This document shows, piece after piece, positions 16,600 to 25,726 of a stretch of 64,000 bases of DNA. The position numbers were made by a program, and so were the translations under genes. Each line of letters starts with the position of its first letter. Positions within the stretch are counted from its first letter, which is position 1. The stretch comes from Pseudomonas sp. L5B5. GTDB taxonomy: Bacteria; Pseudomonadota; Gammaproteobacteria; Pseudomonadales; Pseudomonadaceae. The stretch lies in contig NZ_CP084742.1 in the NCBI RefSeq assembly GCF_020520285.1, positions 2,542,001-2,606,000 of the forward strand, read 5' to 3'. A model generated the notes under the pieces. That model was given only the letters and a program-made list of their open reading frames with translations. It searched no databases and was not told the DNA's origin.

Positions 16600-17715
16600 T
16601 CAGCCCAGGTTGTCCTGAATCACGCCCAATACCTTGCGCGCCACATCGGCGGGCGCCACGGTGTTGATGTTCTTCTCGACGGTGACCTGTACGTTCTCAC
16701 CCACCTTGCTCAGGCGAACCTGATAACGCTCGGCGCGGGCCTCGATCTCTTCCTTGGCTGGCTTGCTGCCGAACAACTTGCCGAAGAAACCTGGCTCGTC
16801 GTTCTTCTTCTCGGCTTTCTCGGCCAGGTTGATGTAGTACAGGCCCAGGCTGCGGTTGATGTCTTCAACCCGCCATTCACCCTGTTCCAGGGCCCGGCCT
16901 ACGCTGGACCATGCGCGATCGAGGTCGGCACCCAGGTTCAGCACCGGGTTGCCGCTGCCATCCTCGCTGAGGCTGACACGGCTCGGGGCATCAAAGTCAC
17001 GGGCAGCCAACAGGGAAACCGACCCCCCTTTCTCGGAGGTACGGCTCATGCTGGCCAGCAGGTCATCCACCAGCGCTGCATCGAGACCTGTGTTGAGCGA
17101 ACGATTGGTGAACTCCACATTGGCGGTGCTGCCGGCAGGACGCTCGGCGCTGACCACATAGACTTCACTGGTATTGCGCTGCACGCCCGGCTCGATGCGC
17201 ACCCGTACGCGAGTTTCGCCGTCGGCAGCTACGCCCGCACTGCCCAGGCGCTTGGCCACGGCGGCGGAAAGCTCGTCGGAGCGCTGCCAGGCGGTGGTGA
17301 ACTCGCCGGTTTGCGGACGCTGCTGGTCCAGGCGGAAACCGTTGTCCTGGAAGAACTGCACCGCCACTGGCCAGACCTCGGCCGGTGGATGCTGGGCCAT
17401 GACCCAACGCGAGTCACCGCTCTTCTGCAGGGTGTAGTCGCTGGCGTCGGCAATGGCCGACAAAGGCTGCGGACGAGGCACTTCGTACTCGCCCTTGACG
17501 CTATCGTCGGCAACGTTGCGCGGGATCGGCAACAAAGGGTCCAGACGCTTGGCAGTCTGGATATCCGGCGGCAGTTGCATCGGTGCTGTTTGTTGCGCTT
17601 GCAGGTAATCGCTACCCCGGTCACGGAAGTAGCCTTCCGGGCCCCAGATCCAACCGCAGCCACTGGTGCTGGAGATAATCAAGGCAAGTGCGGAAAGTCC
17701 GGCCATTCGCTTCAT
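16600..17715 (-). CDS. bamC: Outer membrane protein assembly factor BamC (lipoprotein)
   Basis: This is the lipoprotein component of the BAM complex that inserts beta-barrel proteins into the outer membrane, 371 residues long. The signal peptide ends in a lipobox with lipidated Cys20 (SSTSGC), followed by an unstructured segment that includes a DYLQAQQ-LPPDIQ stretch, and two helix-grip domains. I start at ATG 17715, which has a GAGGAA ribosome site; the open frame continues upstream but that part overlaps dapA and is not lipoprotein-like. It lies 17 bases after dapA, the same order as in E. coli and other pseudomonads. Confidence 0.93.
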   Translation of the reverse strand: MKRMAGLSALALIISSTSGCGWIWGPEGYFRDRGSDYLQAQQTAPMQLPPDIQTAKRLDPLLPIPRNVADDSVKGEYEVPRPQPLSAIADASDYTLQKSGDSRWVMAQHPPAEVWPVAVQFFQDNGFRLDQQRPQTGEFTTAWQRSDELSAAVAKRLGSAGVAADGETRVRVRIEPGVQRNTSEVYVVSAERPAGSTANVEFTNRSLNTGLDAALVDDLLASMSRTSEKGGSVSLLAARDFDAPSRVSLSEDGSGNPVLNLGADLDRAWSSVGRALEQGEWRVEDINRSLGLYYINLAEKAEKKNDEPGFFGKLFGSKPAKEEIEARAERYQVRLSKVGENVQVTVEKNINTVAPADVARKVLGVIQDNLG

Positions 17716-17732
17716 GCGTTGTACTTCCTCAA

Positions 17733-18611
17733 TTAAACCAAGACGCCGGACTGGCGCATGGCCTGCCGCAGCGGTTCGTGACAGGCGGCACTGAGCCAGG
17801 TGAGCGGCAGACGGATACCGTCCGGCATCAAGCCCATCTCGTGCAGGGCCCATTTCACGGGAATAGGGTTGGATTCGATGAAAAGAGTCTTGTTCAGCGG
17901 CATCAGGGTTTCGTGGATCGCCCGGGCCTTGGCTGCGTCGCCGGCCATGGCTGCGGCGCACATCTGGCTCATGGCCTTGGGCGCGACGTTGGCGGTCACC
18001 GAGATGTTGCCCTTGCCACCCAGCAGGATCAGTTCCACAGCAGTTGCGTCATCGCCGGAATACACCAGGAAGTCACTGTGCACCCCGGCCAGGATGGCCT
18101 TGGCGCGCTCCAGGTCGCCGGTGGCTTCCTTGATGCCGATGATGTTCTTCACGGTGGACAGGCGGATCACGGTCTCGGCCTGCATGTCGCAAGCGGTGCG
18201 ACCCGGCACGTTGTAGAGGATCTGCGGGATGTCCACAGCCTCGGCGATGGTGCGGAAGTGCTGGTACATGCCTTCCTGGGTCGGCTTGTTGTAGTACGGG
18301 GTCACCAGCAGGCAGGCATCGGCGCCGGCGATCTTCGCATTGGAGGTCAGTTCGATCGCTTCGCGCGTCGAGTTGGCGCCGGTACCGGCAATCACCGGGA
18401 TACGCCCTGCCACCTGGGTAACGACCCGGCGAATCACTTCGATGTGCTCATCGACGTCCAGGGTAGCCGATTCACCTGTGGTGCCGACCGCCACGATGGC
18501 GTTGGTGCCCTCTTGCAGGTGGAAGTCCACCAGTTTGCTCAGGCTGTCCCAGTCGAGATTCCCCTGTGCATCCATGGGTGTGACCAGTGCCACCATACTG
18601 CCCGCAATCAT
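17733..18611 (-). CDS. dapA: 4-hydroxy-tetrahydrodipicolinate synthase
   Basis: This 292-residue TIM-barrel aldolase condenses pyruvate with aspartate semialdehyde, the first committed step of lysine and diaminopimelate synthesis. The Schiff-base lysine is Lys161 in GIKEATGD. Thr44-Thr45 (GTTGES), Tyr107 (TPYYNKP) and Tyr133 (YNVPGRT) complete the catalytic set. The start MIAGSMVALVTPM at 18611 is the family-standard N terminus. It is the first gene of the leftward operon, transcribed away from gcvR. Confidence 0.97.
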   Translation of the reverse strand: MIAGSMVALVTPMDAQGNLDWDSLSKLVDFHLQEGTNAIVAVGTTGESATLDVDEHIEVIRRVVTQVAGRIPVIAGTGANSTREAIELTSNAKIAGADACLLVTPYYNKPTQEGMYQHFRTIAEAVDIPQILYNVPGRTACDMQAETVIRLSTVKNIIGIKEATGDLERAKAILAGVHSDFLVYSGDDATAVELILLGGKGNISVTANVAPKAMSQMCAAAMAGDAAKARAIHETLMPLNKTLFIESNPIPVKWALHEMGLMPDGIRLPLTWLSAACHEPLRQAMRQSGVLV

Positions 18612-18938
18612 GCAACCGCTCCTGCCGGAAAAAGAGAGCGGTAATGGTACTGGCGCCAAGTTCCTTGCACAAGCGAAGTCCCGCACCCTGAGCATTCCCC
18701 TGAGCGATGGTTTTCGCTACCCTTCAGCCTTTGATTGCTACTGAATAAGCACATGAGTCGGGTTAACCCCCGCCTGCAGGTTCCCCAAAGCCCCGTTCCC
18801 GCGTTGCCAGCCTCTCTTCCGCGAATTCCGGGGCTCGCCACCGGCTTGTGGTCCAGGACCGTTGGAATCCTGCTGGCGACGCTTGCCCGGCTCTGGTTTG
18901 TTGACAGTATCGACCGCTCATCGCTTTAGGAATGCTGC
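18612..18938. other. Divergent intergenic region dapA / gcvR
   Basis: About 330 bases between divergent starts that must carry both promoters. I see no clear operator, riboswitch or small RNA. The short plus-strand open frame within it (about 18735-18929) lacks a ribosome site and family resemblance. Confidence 0.5.
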
Positions 18939-19499
18939 ATGTCCACCCCCACAGTTCGCGAACAATTCCTTGTCATCAGTGCCCTCGGCGCCAACCCCAT
19001 GGAGCTGACCAACGTCCTGTGCCGCGCCAGCCATGAAAACCGCTGCGCCGTGGTGACCTCGCGCCTGACCCGGCACGGTGAGTGCAGCGCGTTGATCCTG
19101 GAGGTGTCCGGCAGCTGGGACGCCCTGGCACGCCTGGAAGGCAACCTGCCTTCCCTGGCCAAGAAGCACGCCTTCACTGTCAACGTGGTACGCAGTGCGC
19201 CCCTGGAGAACCGCCCACAGGCCCTGCCTTATGTGGCCTACGTCAGTGCCGCCTACCGCTCGGACATCATCAACGAGCTGTGCCAGTTTTTCATCGACCA
19301 CCATGTGGAGCTGGAAAACCTGACCTGCGATACCTACCAGGCACCGCAGACCGGCGGCACCATGCTCAACGCCACCTTTACCGTGACCCTGCCCGCAGGG
19401 ACCCAGATCAGCTGGCTGCGCGACCAGTTCCTAGACTTCGCCGATGCCATGAACCTCGACGCCCTGATCGAACCCTGGCGCCCACAGAACCCCATGTAA
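18939..19499 (+). CDS. GcvR-like ACT-domain regulatory protein
   Basis: This 186-residue protein contains two ACT domains. The first begins EQFLVISALGANPMELTNVLCRASHENRCAVVTSRLTRHG and the second PYVAYVSAAYRSDIINELCQFFIDHHVELENLTCDTYQ. This is the layout of GcvR, which in E. coli restrains GcvA at the glycine cleavage operon by protein contact. In pseudomonads the gene sits with bcp, as here (10-base gap), and its real partner is not established. ATG 18939 is the first plausible start. Confidence 0.85.
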   Translation: MSTPTVREQFLVISALGANPMELTNVLCRASHENRCAVVTSRLTRHGECSALILEVSGSWDALARLEGNLPSLAKKHAFTVNVVRSAPLENRPQALPYVAYVSAAYRSDIINELCQFFIDHHVELENLTCDTYQAPQTGGTMLNATFTVTLPAGTQISWLRDQFLDFADAMNLDALIEPWRPQNPM

Positions 19500-19509
19500 G
19501 GACCCCCTC

Positions 19510-19983
19510 ATGGCCGTAGCTATCGACCAACCCGTCGCCGATTTCCAGGCCCCTGCCACCAGCGGCCAGACCGTCAGCCTGTCTGGCCTCAAGGGCAAGC
19601 AGGTCGTGCTGTACTTCTACCCCAAGGACAGCACCCCGGGCTGCACCACCGAAGGTCAAGGCTTTCGCGACCAGTATCCGGCCTTCCAGGCGGCCAACAC
19701 CGAGGTCTTCGGTATCTCCCGCGACGGGCTGAAGTCCCACGAGAATTTCAAGTGCAAGCAGGAGTTCCCCTTCGAGCTGATCAGCGACAAGGATGAAGCC
19801 GTCTGCCAGCTGTTCGACGTGATCAAGCTGAAAAAGCTCTACGGCAAGGAATACCTGGGCGTAGACCGCAGCACCTTCCTGATCGACAAGGACGGTGTGC
19901 TGCGCCAGGAATGGCGCGGGGTGAAGGTGCCCGGCCACGTCGACGCCGTACTGGCCGCAGCGCAGGCCCTGAACAAGGCCTGA
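19510..19983 (+). CDS. bcp: Thioredoxin-dependent peroxiredoxin (Bcp/PrxQ)
   Basis: This 157-residue peroxiredoxin reduces hydroperoxides in the cytoplasm. The peroxidatic Cys45 is in YPKDSTPGCTTEGQGFRD, with the preceding PxxxTxxC motif intact. The position used as resolving cysteine in E. coli Bcp (Cys50) is Gln here; Cys residues near KCKQEF and EAVCQLF are the only other candidates, so it may work as a 1-Cys enzyme or use a different partner. It follows the gcvR-like gene by 10 bases and ends in front of a GC-rich hairpin. Confidence 0.93.
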   Translation: MAVAIDQPVADFQAPATSGQTVSLSGLKGKQVVLYFYPKDSTPGCTTEGQGFRDQYPAFQAANTEVFGISRDGLKSHENFKCKQEFPFELISDKDEAVCQLFDVIKLKKLYGKEYLGVDRSTFLIDKDGVLRQEWRGVKVPGHVDAVLAAAQALNKA

Positions 19984-19990
19984 AATGACC

Positions 19991-20012
19991 GGGGCGGCTG
20001 ATCAGCCGCCCC
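19991..20012. terminator. GC-rich hairpin between convergent bcp and AI-2E genes
   Basis: A perfect 22-nt palindrome (GGGGCGGCTGA and its complement) lies eight bases after the bcp stop and 24 bases before the AI-2E gene end. It is placed as a bidirectional terminator but has no T run, so efficiency is uncertain. Confidence 0.5.
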
Positions 20013-20035
20013 GCTTGCCTCTGCCCTATGGCGCT

Positions 20036-21109
20036 CTAGAGCAGTGGCGCCACCATCGGATCCTTTCTCGGCCAGGCATCCAGCACGGCCTTGAACAGGG
20101 TCGCCAGGGGAATCGCGAAAAAGATCCCCCAGAACCCCCACAACCCGCCAAACAACAGTACCGCGCAGATGATCGCCACCGGATGCAGGTTCACCGCGCC
20201 GGAAAACAGCAGCGGCACCAGCACGTTGCCATCCAGGGTCTGAATGATCCCGTAGACCGCCATCAGGTAGATGAACTGGTCACTCCACCCCCACTGGAAC
20301 AGGGCGATCAGCGCTACGGGCACCGTCACCACCACCGCGCCGACATAAGGCACCACCACCGAGATCCCCACCAGCAACGCCAACAATGCCGCGTAGTTCA
20401 AGCCCAGGGCGATGAAAGCGATGTACGTCACACCACCGCAAATGACGATCTCGATGACCTTGCCCCGGATGTAGTTGGCGATCTGCCGATTCATCTCATG
20501 AGCGACACGGGTGATCAGCGTCCGCTCCCGCGGCAGGTAGCCGATGACCCAGCGACTGATCATCGCCCGATCCTTGAGGAAGAAGAACACCAGGATCGGC
20601 ACCAGTACCAGGTAGATCATGATGTTCACCAGCAACGGCAGGCTGGACAAGGAGAAAGTCAGCGCCCACTGCCCGAACTTGCCGATCTCGCCCCGTGCCA
20701 CGTCGATGGCCTGCAGCACTTGTTCATCCGAGACCAGGTGCGGATAACGCTCGGGCAACAGCAACAACAGCGATTGCCACTTGGCAAGCATGCCCGGCAA
20801 CTCGTTGAACAAGGTGATCAACTGATGCCAGAGCAGCGGCACCACTACCAGAATGAACAACAGCAACACCCCCATGAACAGGGCAAACACCAACCCCACC
20901 GCAGCTCCACCGGGCAAGCGCAAGCGCTCCAGGCTCACTACCAGGCCCTGCATCAGATAGGCCAGGACCATGCCGGCCAGCACCGGCGCAAGCATGCCTC
21001 CCAGGGTCAGTACCCCAGTGAAGGCCAGGAACAGCAGGACCGCCAGCACCACCGCCTCTTCGTCCGAGAAGTAACGCTGTATCCAGTCGCGTAGCACTTT
21101 GAACATCAA
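20036..21109 (-). CDS. AI-2E family transporter (PerM/YdgG-like permease)
   Basis: This 357-residue inner-membrane protein has about eight hydrophobic segments in two groups separated by a long amphipathic stretch (LLWHQLITLFNELPGMLAKWQSLL), the AI-2E exporter layout. Conserved segments are FLKDR, IRGKVIEIVICGGVTYIAFIALGLNYAALLALLVGISVVVPYVGAVV and GNVLVPLLFSGAVNLHPVAIICAVLLFGGLWGFWGIFFAIPLATLFKAV. Family members move diverse solutes (AI-2, Na+/H+); substrate here is unknown. The tusA-like gene lies 30 bases upstream and is probably cotranscribed. Confidence 0.88.
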   Translation of the reverse strand: MMFKVLRDWIQRYFSDEEAVVLAVLLFLAFTGVLTLGGMLAPVLAGMVLAYLMQGLVVSLERLRLPGGAAVGLVFALFMGVLLLFILVVVPLLWHQLITLFNELPGMLAKWQSLLLLLPERYPHLVSDEQVLQAIDVARGEIGKFGQWALTFSLSSLPLLVNIMIYLVLVPILVFFFLKDRAMISRWVIGYLPRERTLITRVAHEMNRQIANYIRGKVIEIVICGGVTYIAFIALGLNYAALLALLVGISVVVPYVGAVVVTVPVALIALFQWGWSDQFIYLMAVYGIIQTLDGNVLVPLLFSGAVNLHPVAIICAVLLFGGLWGFWGIFFAIPLATLFKAVLDAWPRKDPMVAPLL

Positions 21110-21139
21110 TGATCCTTAAGATGAAAGAGGTGAACGACG

Positions 21140-21379
21140 TCAGGCCTTTTTCAGCCAGTAGCGATAAACCCCGGCCTCGTCCTCTTCGCGCAGCAGCGTA
21201 TGACCAGCCAGTCGAGCGAACGTGCGAAAGTCGCGCTGGGACCCGGCATCAGTGGCAATGACCATGAGCACCGCACCACTGGCCAGGCGATTGAGTTCCA
21301 TCTTGGCCTTGAGCAGCGGCAGTGGGCAGTTCAAGCCACTGGCATCCAGCTCGGCATCATGGGCGACGACATCGGTCAT
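21140..21379 (-). CDS. TusA/SirA-like sulfur carrier protein
   Basis: This 79-residue protein has the family's CPxP motif: LDASGLNCPLPLLKAK with the persulfide Cys18. It probably corresponds to the P. aeruginosa PA1006-type protein, a persulfidated factor needed for molybdenum cofactor homeostasis, because the same neighbours (bcp, AI-2E permease, M48 protease) surround it there. The assignment to that role rests on remembered gene order. It diverges from bepA. Confidence 0.88.
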   Translation of the reverse strand: MTDVVAHDAELDASGLNCPLPLLKAKMELNRLASGAVLMVIATDAGSQRDFRTFARLAGHTLLREEDEAGVYRYWLKKA

Positions 21380-21604
21380 GGTGTTACTCCGCAGATAAAT
21401 GCAAGGGCCCTAGAATACCCCGTGAAACAGCACCGTCGGCAACCGCGCGCAAACACCACACGCCAGCCTGCCACGGGCCTGCTGGTGTAGACGCTGGAAT
21501 TTGGCGAAAAGCACCTTTGTCTCCTCAGAGTTTTCAACGGCCTTGTCTGGCTCCCGGACAGGTGTCCAGCTACAGTAGAGCCTTTGTTGACTAAGGCTCT
21601 GTGC

Positions 21605-23038
21605 ATGAATTTGTTGCGCCCTACTCTGCTGACGCTCGCTTGCCTGCTCGCCTCACCGGGCTTCGCCGACGACCTGCCGTCACTTGGCGACGCCAGTTCA
21701 GCCATTGTCTCTCCTCAACAGGAATACCAGCTGGGTCGCGCCTGGCTCTCCTTGCTGCGCAGCCAGGTCTCGCAACTCAACGATCCGCAACTCAAGGACT
21801 ACGTCGAAACCAGTGTCTACAAGCTGGTGGAGACCAGCCAGGTCAATGACCGACGCCTGGAGTTCATCCTGATCAACAGCCCGCAGCTCAACGCATTCGC
21901 CGCACCCGGCGGGATCATCGGGGTCAACGGCGGGCTGTTTCTCAATGCCCAGACCGAGGGGGAGTATGTTTCGGTGCTGGCCCACGAACTGGCGCACCTC
22001 TCCCAGCGCCACTTCGCCCGTGGCGTCGAGGCCCAGCGCCGGATGCAGGTACCCATGATGGCCGCCCTGCTGGCCGGCATCGTGATTGCCGCCGCCGGTG
22101 CCGGCGATGCGGGGATCGCCACCATTGCCGGTACACAGGCCGCCGCGATCCAGGAGCAGCGACGCTTCTCTCGGCAGAACGAACAGGAAGCCGACCGTAT
22201 CGGCATCCTCAACCTGGAAAAGGCCGGCTACGATCCACGCTCGATGCCCACCATGTTTGAACGCTTGATGCGCCAATACCGCTTCGATGCCAAGCCACCG
22301 GAGTTCCTCCTGACTCACCCGGTCACCGAATCGCGAATCGCCGATACCCGCAACCGTGCCGAGCAGGCCAAGCCCGGCGGCGCCGAAGACAGCCTGCGCT
22401 ATCAACTGATCCGCGCACGGGTGCAGTTGAACTACGAAGAGTCGCCTGGCCTGGCTGCCAAGCGCTTTCGTGCCCAGCTCGACGAAAACCCGAAGAACGA
22501 CATTGCTCGCTACGGCCTGACCATCGCCCAGATCAAGGGCAGCCAGTGGAACGAAGCCCGGGAGAACCTCAAGCAGCTGCTGGCCAAGTCAGCCAATGAC
22601 ATCACCTACAACCTGGCCCAGATCGAACTGGACATGAACAACAACCGCCTTGCCGATGCACAAGGCCGGGTGGAGCGGATGCTCAACCTGTATCCGAAAA
22701 ACTATCCGCTGAACCAGATCCGAGTTGACCTGCTACTCAAGCAAAGTCGCCCGGCCGATGCGGAAAAGGCCCTGGAAAGCCTCCTCAAAAGCCGCCCTGA
22801 CGACCCGGATGTCTGGTACCTGGTGGCGGAAACACGCGGTCTTTCGGGCAACATCATCGGCCTGCACCAGGCACGCGCCGAATACTTCGCCCTGGTAGGG
22901 GACTATCAGCAGGCCATCCAGCAACTGGATTTCGCCAAGCGTCGTGCCGGCAGCAACTTCCCGTTGTCGTCACGAATAGACGCTCGTCAGCGCGAGATGA
23001 TAGATCAGGAACAAATGATCAAGGACATGATGCGCTGA
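21605..23038 (+). CDS. bepA: Periplasmic M48 metalloprotease/chaperone with TPR region (BepA-like)
   Basis: A signal peptide (ending GFADD, about residue 22), an M48 zinc protease domain with HELAH at residues 127-131 and a downstream Glu ligand in NEQEADRIG, and a C-terminal helical TPR region (about 260-470) make up this 477-residue protein. BepA/YfgC edits stalled LptD and other outer-membrane barrels at the BAM complex. I start at ATG 21605, not the TTG at 21584, because only that gives a clean signal peptide. A strong terminator follows the stop. Confidence 0.88.
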   Translation: MNLLRPTLLTLACLLASPGFADDLPSLGDASSAIVSPQQEYQLGRAWLSLLRSQVSQLNDPQLKDYVETSVYKLVETSQVNDRRLEFILINSPQLNAFAAPGGIIGVNGGLFLNAQTEGEYVSVLAHELAHLSQRHFARGVEAQRRMQVPMMAALLAGIVIAAAGAGDAGIATIAGTQAAAIQEQRRFSRQNEQEADRIGILNLEKAGYDPRSMPTMFERLMRQYRFDAKPPEFLLTHPVTESRIADTRNRAEQAKPGGAEDSLRYQLIRARVQLNYEESPGLAAKRFRAQLDENPKNDIARYGLTIAQIKGSQWNEARENLKQLLAKSANDITYNLAQIELDMNNNRLADAQGRVERMLNLYPKNYPLNQIRVDLLLKQSRPADAEKALESLLKSRPDDPDVWYLVAETRGLSGNIIGLHQARAEYFALVGDYQQAIQQLDFAKRRAGSNFPLSSRIDARQREMIDQEQMIKDMMR

Positions 23039-23054
23039 CCCTGCGCAGAGCAAT

Positions 23055-23086
23055 AAAAAAGCCCGCCTCACAAGAGGCGGGCTTTT
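23055..23086. terminator. Bidirectional intrinsic terminator bepA / mucD
   Basis: A 9-bp stem GCCCGCCTC / GAGGCGGGC with a four-base loop is preceded by six A and followed by five T. It lies 17 bases after bepA and 29 bases beyond the mucD stop, serving both convergent genes. Confidence 0.92.
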
Positions 23087-23114
23087 TGATGGGCTAACCC
23101 CAGGGGCTCGCGGA

Positions 23115-24545
23115 TTACTCCGCCAGCTTGAAGGTAATGAAGCTGGCTCGGCCCTGACGTAGCACCCGCATGGAGACCGAACGGTTCTTCGGCAATGCCT
23201 TGGCGATGTCGGTGAACTCCTTCGCCGAGGTGATTGCCTGGTTGTTCAGGTGAGTAATCACGTCACCCGGCTGCAGGCCAATCAACGCGGCAGGACCGTC
23301 CTGGACCTCCTTGATGACCACGCCGCCCTTGAGATCGAAGGACTTCTTCTGCTCAGCGCTGAGTTCGATCACGGCGATGCCCAAGCGGTTGCTGCTGCGC
23401 TCTACACCGGATTTGGACAGCTGGCTCAGGTCCTTGTCTTCTTCCGGGATGGCGCCAACGGTCAGTTCGATATTCTTGCGCTTGCCCTCACGGATCACCT
23501 CCAGATTGGTCTTGGCGCCAGCTTTCAGAGCTCCAACCAGATGTGGCAGGTCCGCCGACAGGACAATTGGCTGACCATTGAGGCTGAGGATCACATCCCC
23601 TACCTGCAGGCCACCCTTGGCAGCTGGCCCGTCATCCTGGATCTGCGCAACCAGGGCACCGGCGGGTTTCTCCAGGCCGAAAGACTCGGCCAGGTCCTTG
23701 TTGACCTCCTGGATCACCACGCCGAGCCAGCCACGGCTGACCTTGCCGCCGGCCTTGAGCTGGGAAGAAACGTCCATGGCCACATCGATCGGGATCGCGA
23801 AAGACACCCCCATGAAGCCGCCGGACCGAGTGTAGATCTGGGAATTGATCCCCACGACTTCACCCGCCAGGTTGAACAGCGGGCCACCGGAGTTACCTGG
23901 ATTGATCGGCACGTCGGTCTGGATGAACGGAACATAGTTTTCGTTCGGCAAGCTGCGACCGATGGCGCTGACGATCCCCTGGGTCACGGTGTGGTCGAAA
24001 CCGAACGGCGAACCGATAGCCACGACCCATTGACCAGCCTTCAGATCCTGGGACTTGCCCAGTTTCAGTACCGGCAGGTCCTTGCCATCGATTTTCAGCA
24101 GGGCGACATCGGAACGGGGGTCGGTACCGATCAACTTGGCTTTCAACTCGCTGCGATCAGCCAGGCGCACGAGGATTTCATCCGCATCGGCGATCACGTG
24201 ATTGTTGGTCAGGATGTAGCCATCCGGAGAGATGATGAACCCCGAGCCAAGGGATTGAGCCTCACGCTGGCGATCTCCACGCGGGGAGCGCTGTTGAGGT
24301 GGCATGCCGCGCTCGAAGAACTCGCGCAGCATCGGCGGCAGGCCTTCAAGATCAGGCATGGGACCAGAAGATACCCGGCGATCAGGCAGCTTCTGCGTGG
24401 TACTGATGTTCACCACCGCAGGCGATGCCTGCTCGACCAACTGCGTGAAATCAGGCAGTTCAGCCGCCTGGGTAGAAACAGCCTGCCCAAGCACCAGCAC
24501 AGTAGCAAGGATGGTGAAGTAAGACTTCAAGCGTGGTATCGACAT
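23115..24545 (-). CDS. mucD: Periplasmic serine protease MucD (DegP/HtrA family)
   Basis: This 476-residue periplasmic protease/chaperone removes misfolded envelope proteins and keeps AlgU activity low. A signal peptide (to about residue 27, TQAAE) precedes a trypsin-like domain with His in TNNHVIADADE, Asp in TDPRSDVALLK and the catalytic Ser in NPGNSGGPLFN. Two PDZ domains follow (around 270-360 and 385-476; GLQVGDVILSLNGQ, GLQPGDVITHLNNQ). ATG 24545 has a GGGAG ribosome site. mucC, which separates mucB and mucD in P. aeruginosa, is absent. Confidence 0.95.
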   Translation of the reverse strand: MSIPRLKSYFTILATVLVLGQAVSTQAAELPDFTQLVEQASPAVVNISTTQKLPDRRVSSGPMPDLEGLPPMLREFFERGMPPQQRSPRGDRQREAQSLGSGFIISPDGYILTNNHVIADADEILVRLADRSELKAKLIGTDPRSDVALLKIDGKDLPVLKLGKSQDLKAGQWVVAIGSPFGFDHTVTQGIVSAIGRSLPNENYVPFIQTDVPINPGNSGGPLFNLAGEVVGINSQIYTRSGGFMGVSFAIPIDVAMDVSSQLKAGGKVSRGWLGVVIQEVNKDLAESFGLEKPAGALVAQIQDDGPAAKGGLQVGDVILSLNGQPIVLSADLPHLVGALKAGAKTNLEVIREGKRKNIELTVGAIPEEDKDLSQLSKSGVERSSNRLGIAVIELSAEQKKSFDLKGGVVIKEVQDGPAALIGLQPGDVITHLNNQAITSAKEFTDIAKALPKNRSVSMRVLRQGRASFITFKLAE

Positions 24546-24631
24546 ACGGCTCCCGTTACGACGAGCGTGGTTAAGCAATAGTAAACAGCACCCAACGCAA
24601 GGGCGGTGCTTTTCTCCAGGAACGACAAATC

Positions 24632-24657
24632 AGGTCAGGACCGAAAGGCCCTGACCT
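24632..24657. other. Hairpin in the mucB-mucD gap
   Basis: AGGTCAGG and CCTGACCT (24632-24639, 24650-24657) form an 8-bp stem with a ten-base loop, beside a seven-A run at 24660-24666 on the plus strand. On the minus strand, the direction of mucB-mucD, the T run precedes the stem, so it is not a standard terminator. It may be a processing or pausing structure where mucC lies in other species. Confidence 0.4.
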
Positions 24658-24761
24658 ATAAAAAAACTCTGGGAATTATGCAAATGAAATTGCTGACCAA
24701 ACATTTCATCTTCTCAATTGTGGAGTAGCCATCTCTGACCTCTGGCACAACCAACAAGGCG

Positions 24762-25718
24762 TCATTGCTTGGTGGCGGAACCTGAACGCATCGACAGGGC
24801 AATACGCTCGGCGGTACCGATGGGAATCTCCCCTACCACCGTGACCATCATCTCGCCATCAGGCGTGGTCAGGCGGCGCGAAACCGCGACAGTAGGCCCG
24901 AGCTGGGTACGGGTATCCGTGACCGTTGCACCATTGAGTGGCTCGAGGAATACCGAAAAACGCGCCAGGCCATCGTCATACAACAAACTGTTGACCATGG
25001 TCTTGGTTTCCGGATCCTTGCGTGCGCTGCTGCTGGTCAACTCAAAGCCCGGAGGCAGCCAATCGGAATGCCACGTTTGTGCAGCCTTGACCGCCGAGGC
25101 CTTGTCACTGCCCAGAATCACCGGCTTGCAATCGGCACTGGCGCGCAGTTCGGCATCGCCAGGAACATCGCTGGTGTCCAGGCGAGTGAACTGGAAGCGC
25201 TCGAGCAATTGCCCCTTGTCGTTCAGCAGCAGGGACTTGAGTGGCAAGCCAGTCTCACGATCCAGATGCAGTTCGAAGCCATAACGGTGCTGGTCCTTGG
25301 GCGCGACCGAGATAATGACAGCAGGGCGCCCCGCAACTCGCGACTTGCCGATGACAGCAAGGTCATACCAGCTCTTGAGCTTCTGCGGATCGAGGGCACG
25401 CGCTACCGAATCGGGCGAGTCGCCCAATCCGGCCACCAGCGCACCACTGACGCACTGGGTACGACCATCGACGCGCACCACCTCTTGCGCGGACCCATCG
25501 AGCTGGATCAGACGCTCGAGAACCTTTCCATCCTGGACACGATGCCAGATGTTATGGGTCGAGAAACTACCATTACGCTCGTAAACGAAGGTGCCCTGGA
25601 AGCTTTGCTGCTGCTCCGCTTGCCCAAGACGCTGCAACCAGTCCTGGGCTTCATCGGCATGGGCTGGAACCACAAACCAGCCAGTGAGCAAAAGCGAGAG
25701 TAGAGGGATGGCGCGCAT
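24762..25718 (-). CDS. mucB: MucB/RseB-like periplasmic regulator of AlgU
   Basis: This 318-residue periplasmic protein binds the periplasmic tail of MucA and shields it from AlgW (DegS) cleavage; lipids or lipopolysaccharide release it. A signal peptide ends PAHADEA. The large N-terminal LolA-like domain (about 25-200) includes FQGTFVYERNGSFSTHNIWHRV and FELHLDRETGLPLKSLLLN, and a smaller C-terminal domain (about 215-318) contacts MucA. It begins 8 bases after mucA and is cotranscribed with it. Confidence 0.94.
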   Translation of the reverse strand: MRAIPLLSLLLTGWFVVPAHADEAQDWLQRLGQAEQQQSFQGTFVYERNGSFSTHNIWHRVQDGKVLERLIQLDGSAQEVVRVDGRTQCVSGALVAGLGDSPDSVARALDPQKLKSWYDLAVIGKSRVAGRPAVIISVAPKDQHRYGFELHLDRETGLPLKSLLLNDKGQLLERFQFTRLDTSDVPGDAELRASADCKPVILGSDKASAVKAAQTWHSDWLPPGFELTSSSARKDPETKTMVNSLLYDDGLARFSVFLEPLNGATVTDTRTQLGPTVAVSRRLTTPDGEMMVTVVGEIPIGTAERIALSMRSGSATKQ

Positions 25719-25726
25719 GATCCTCC

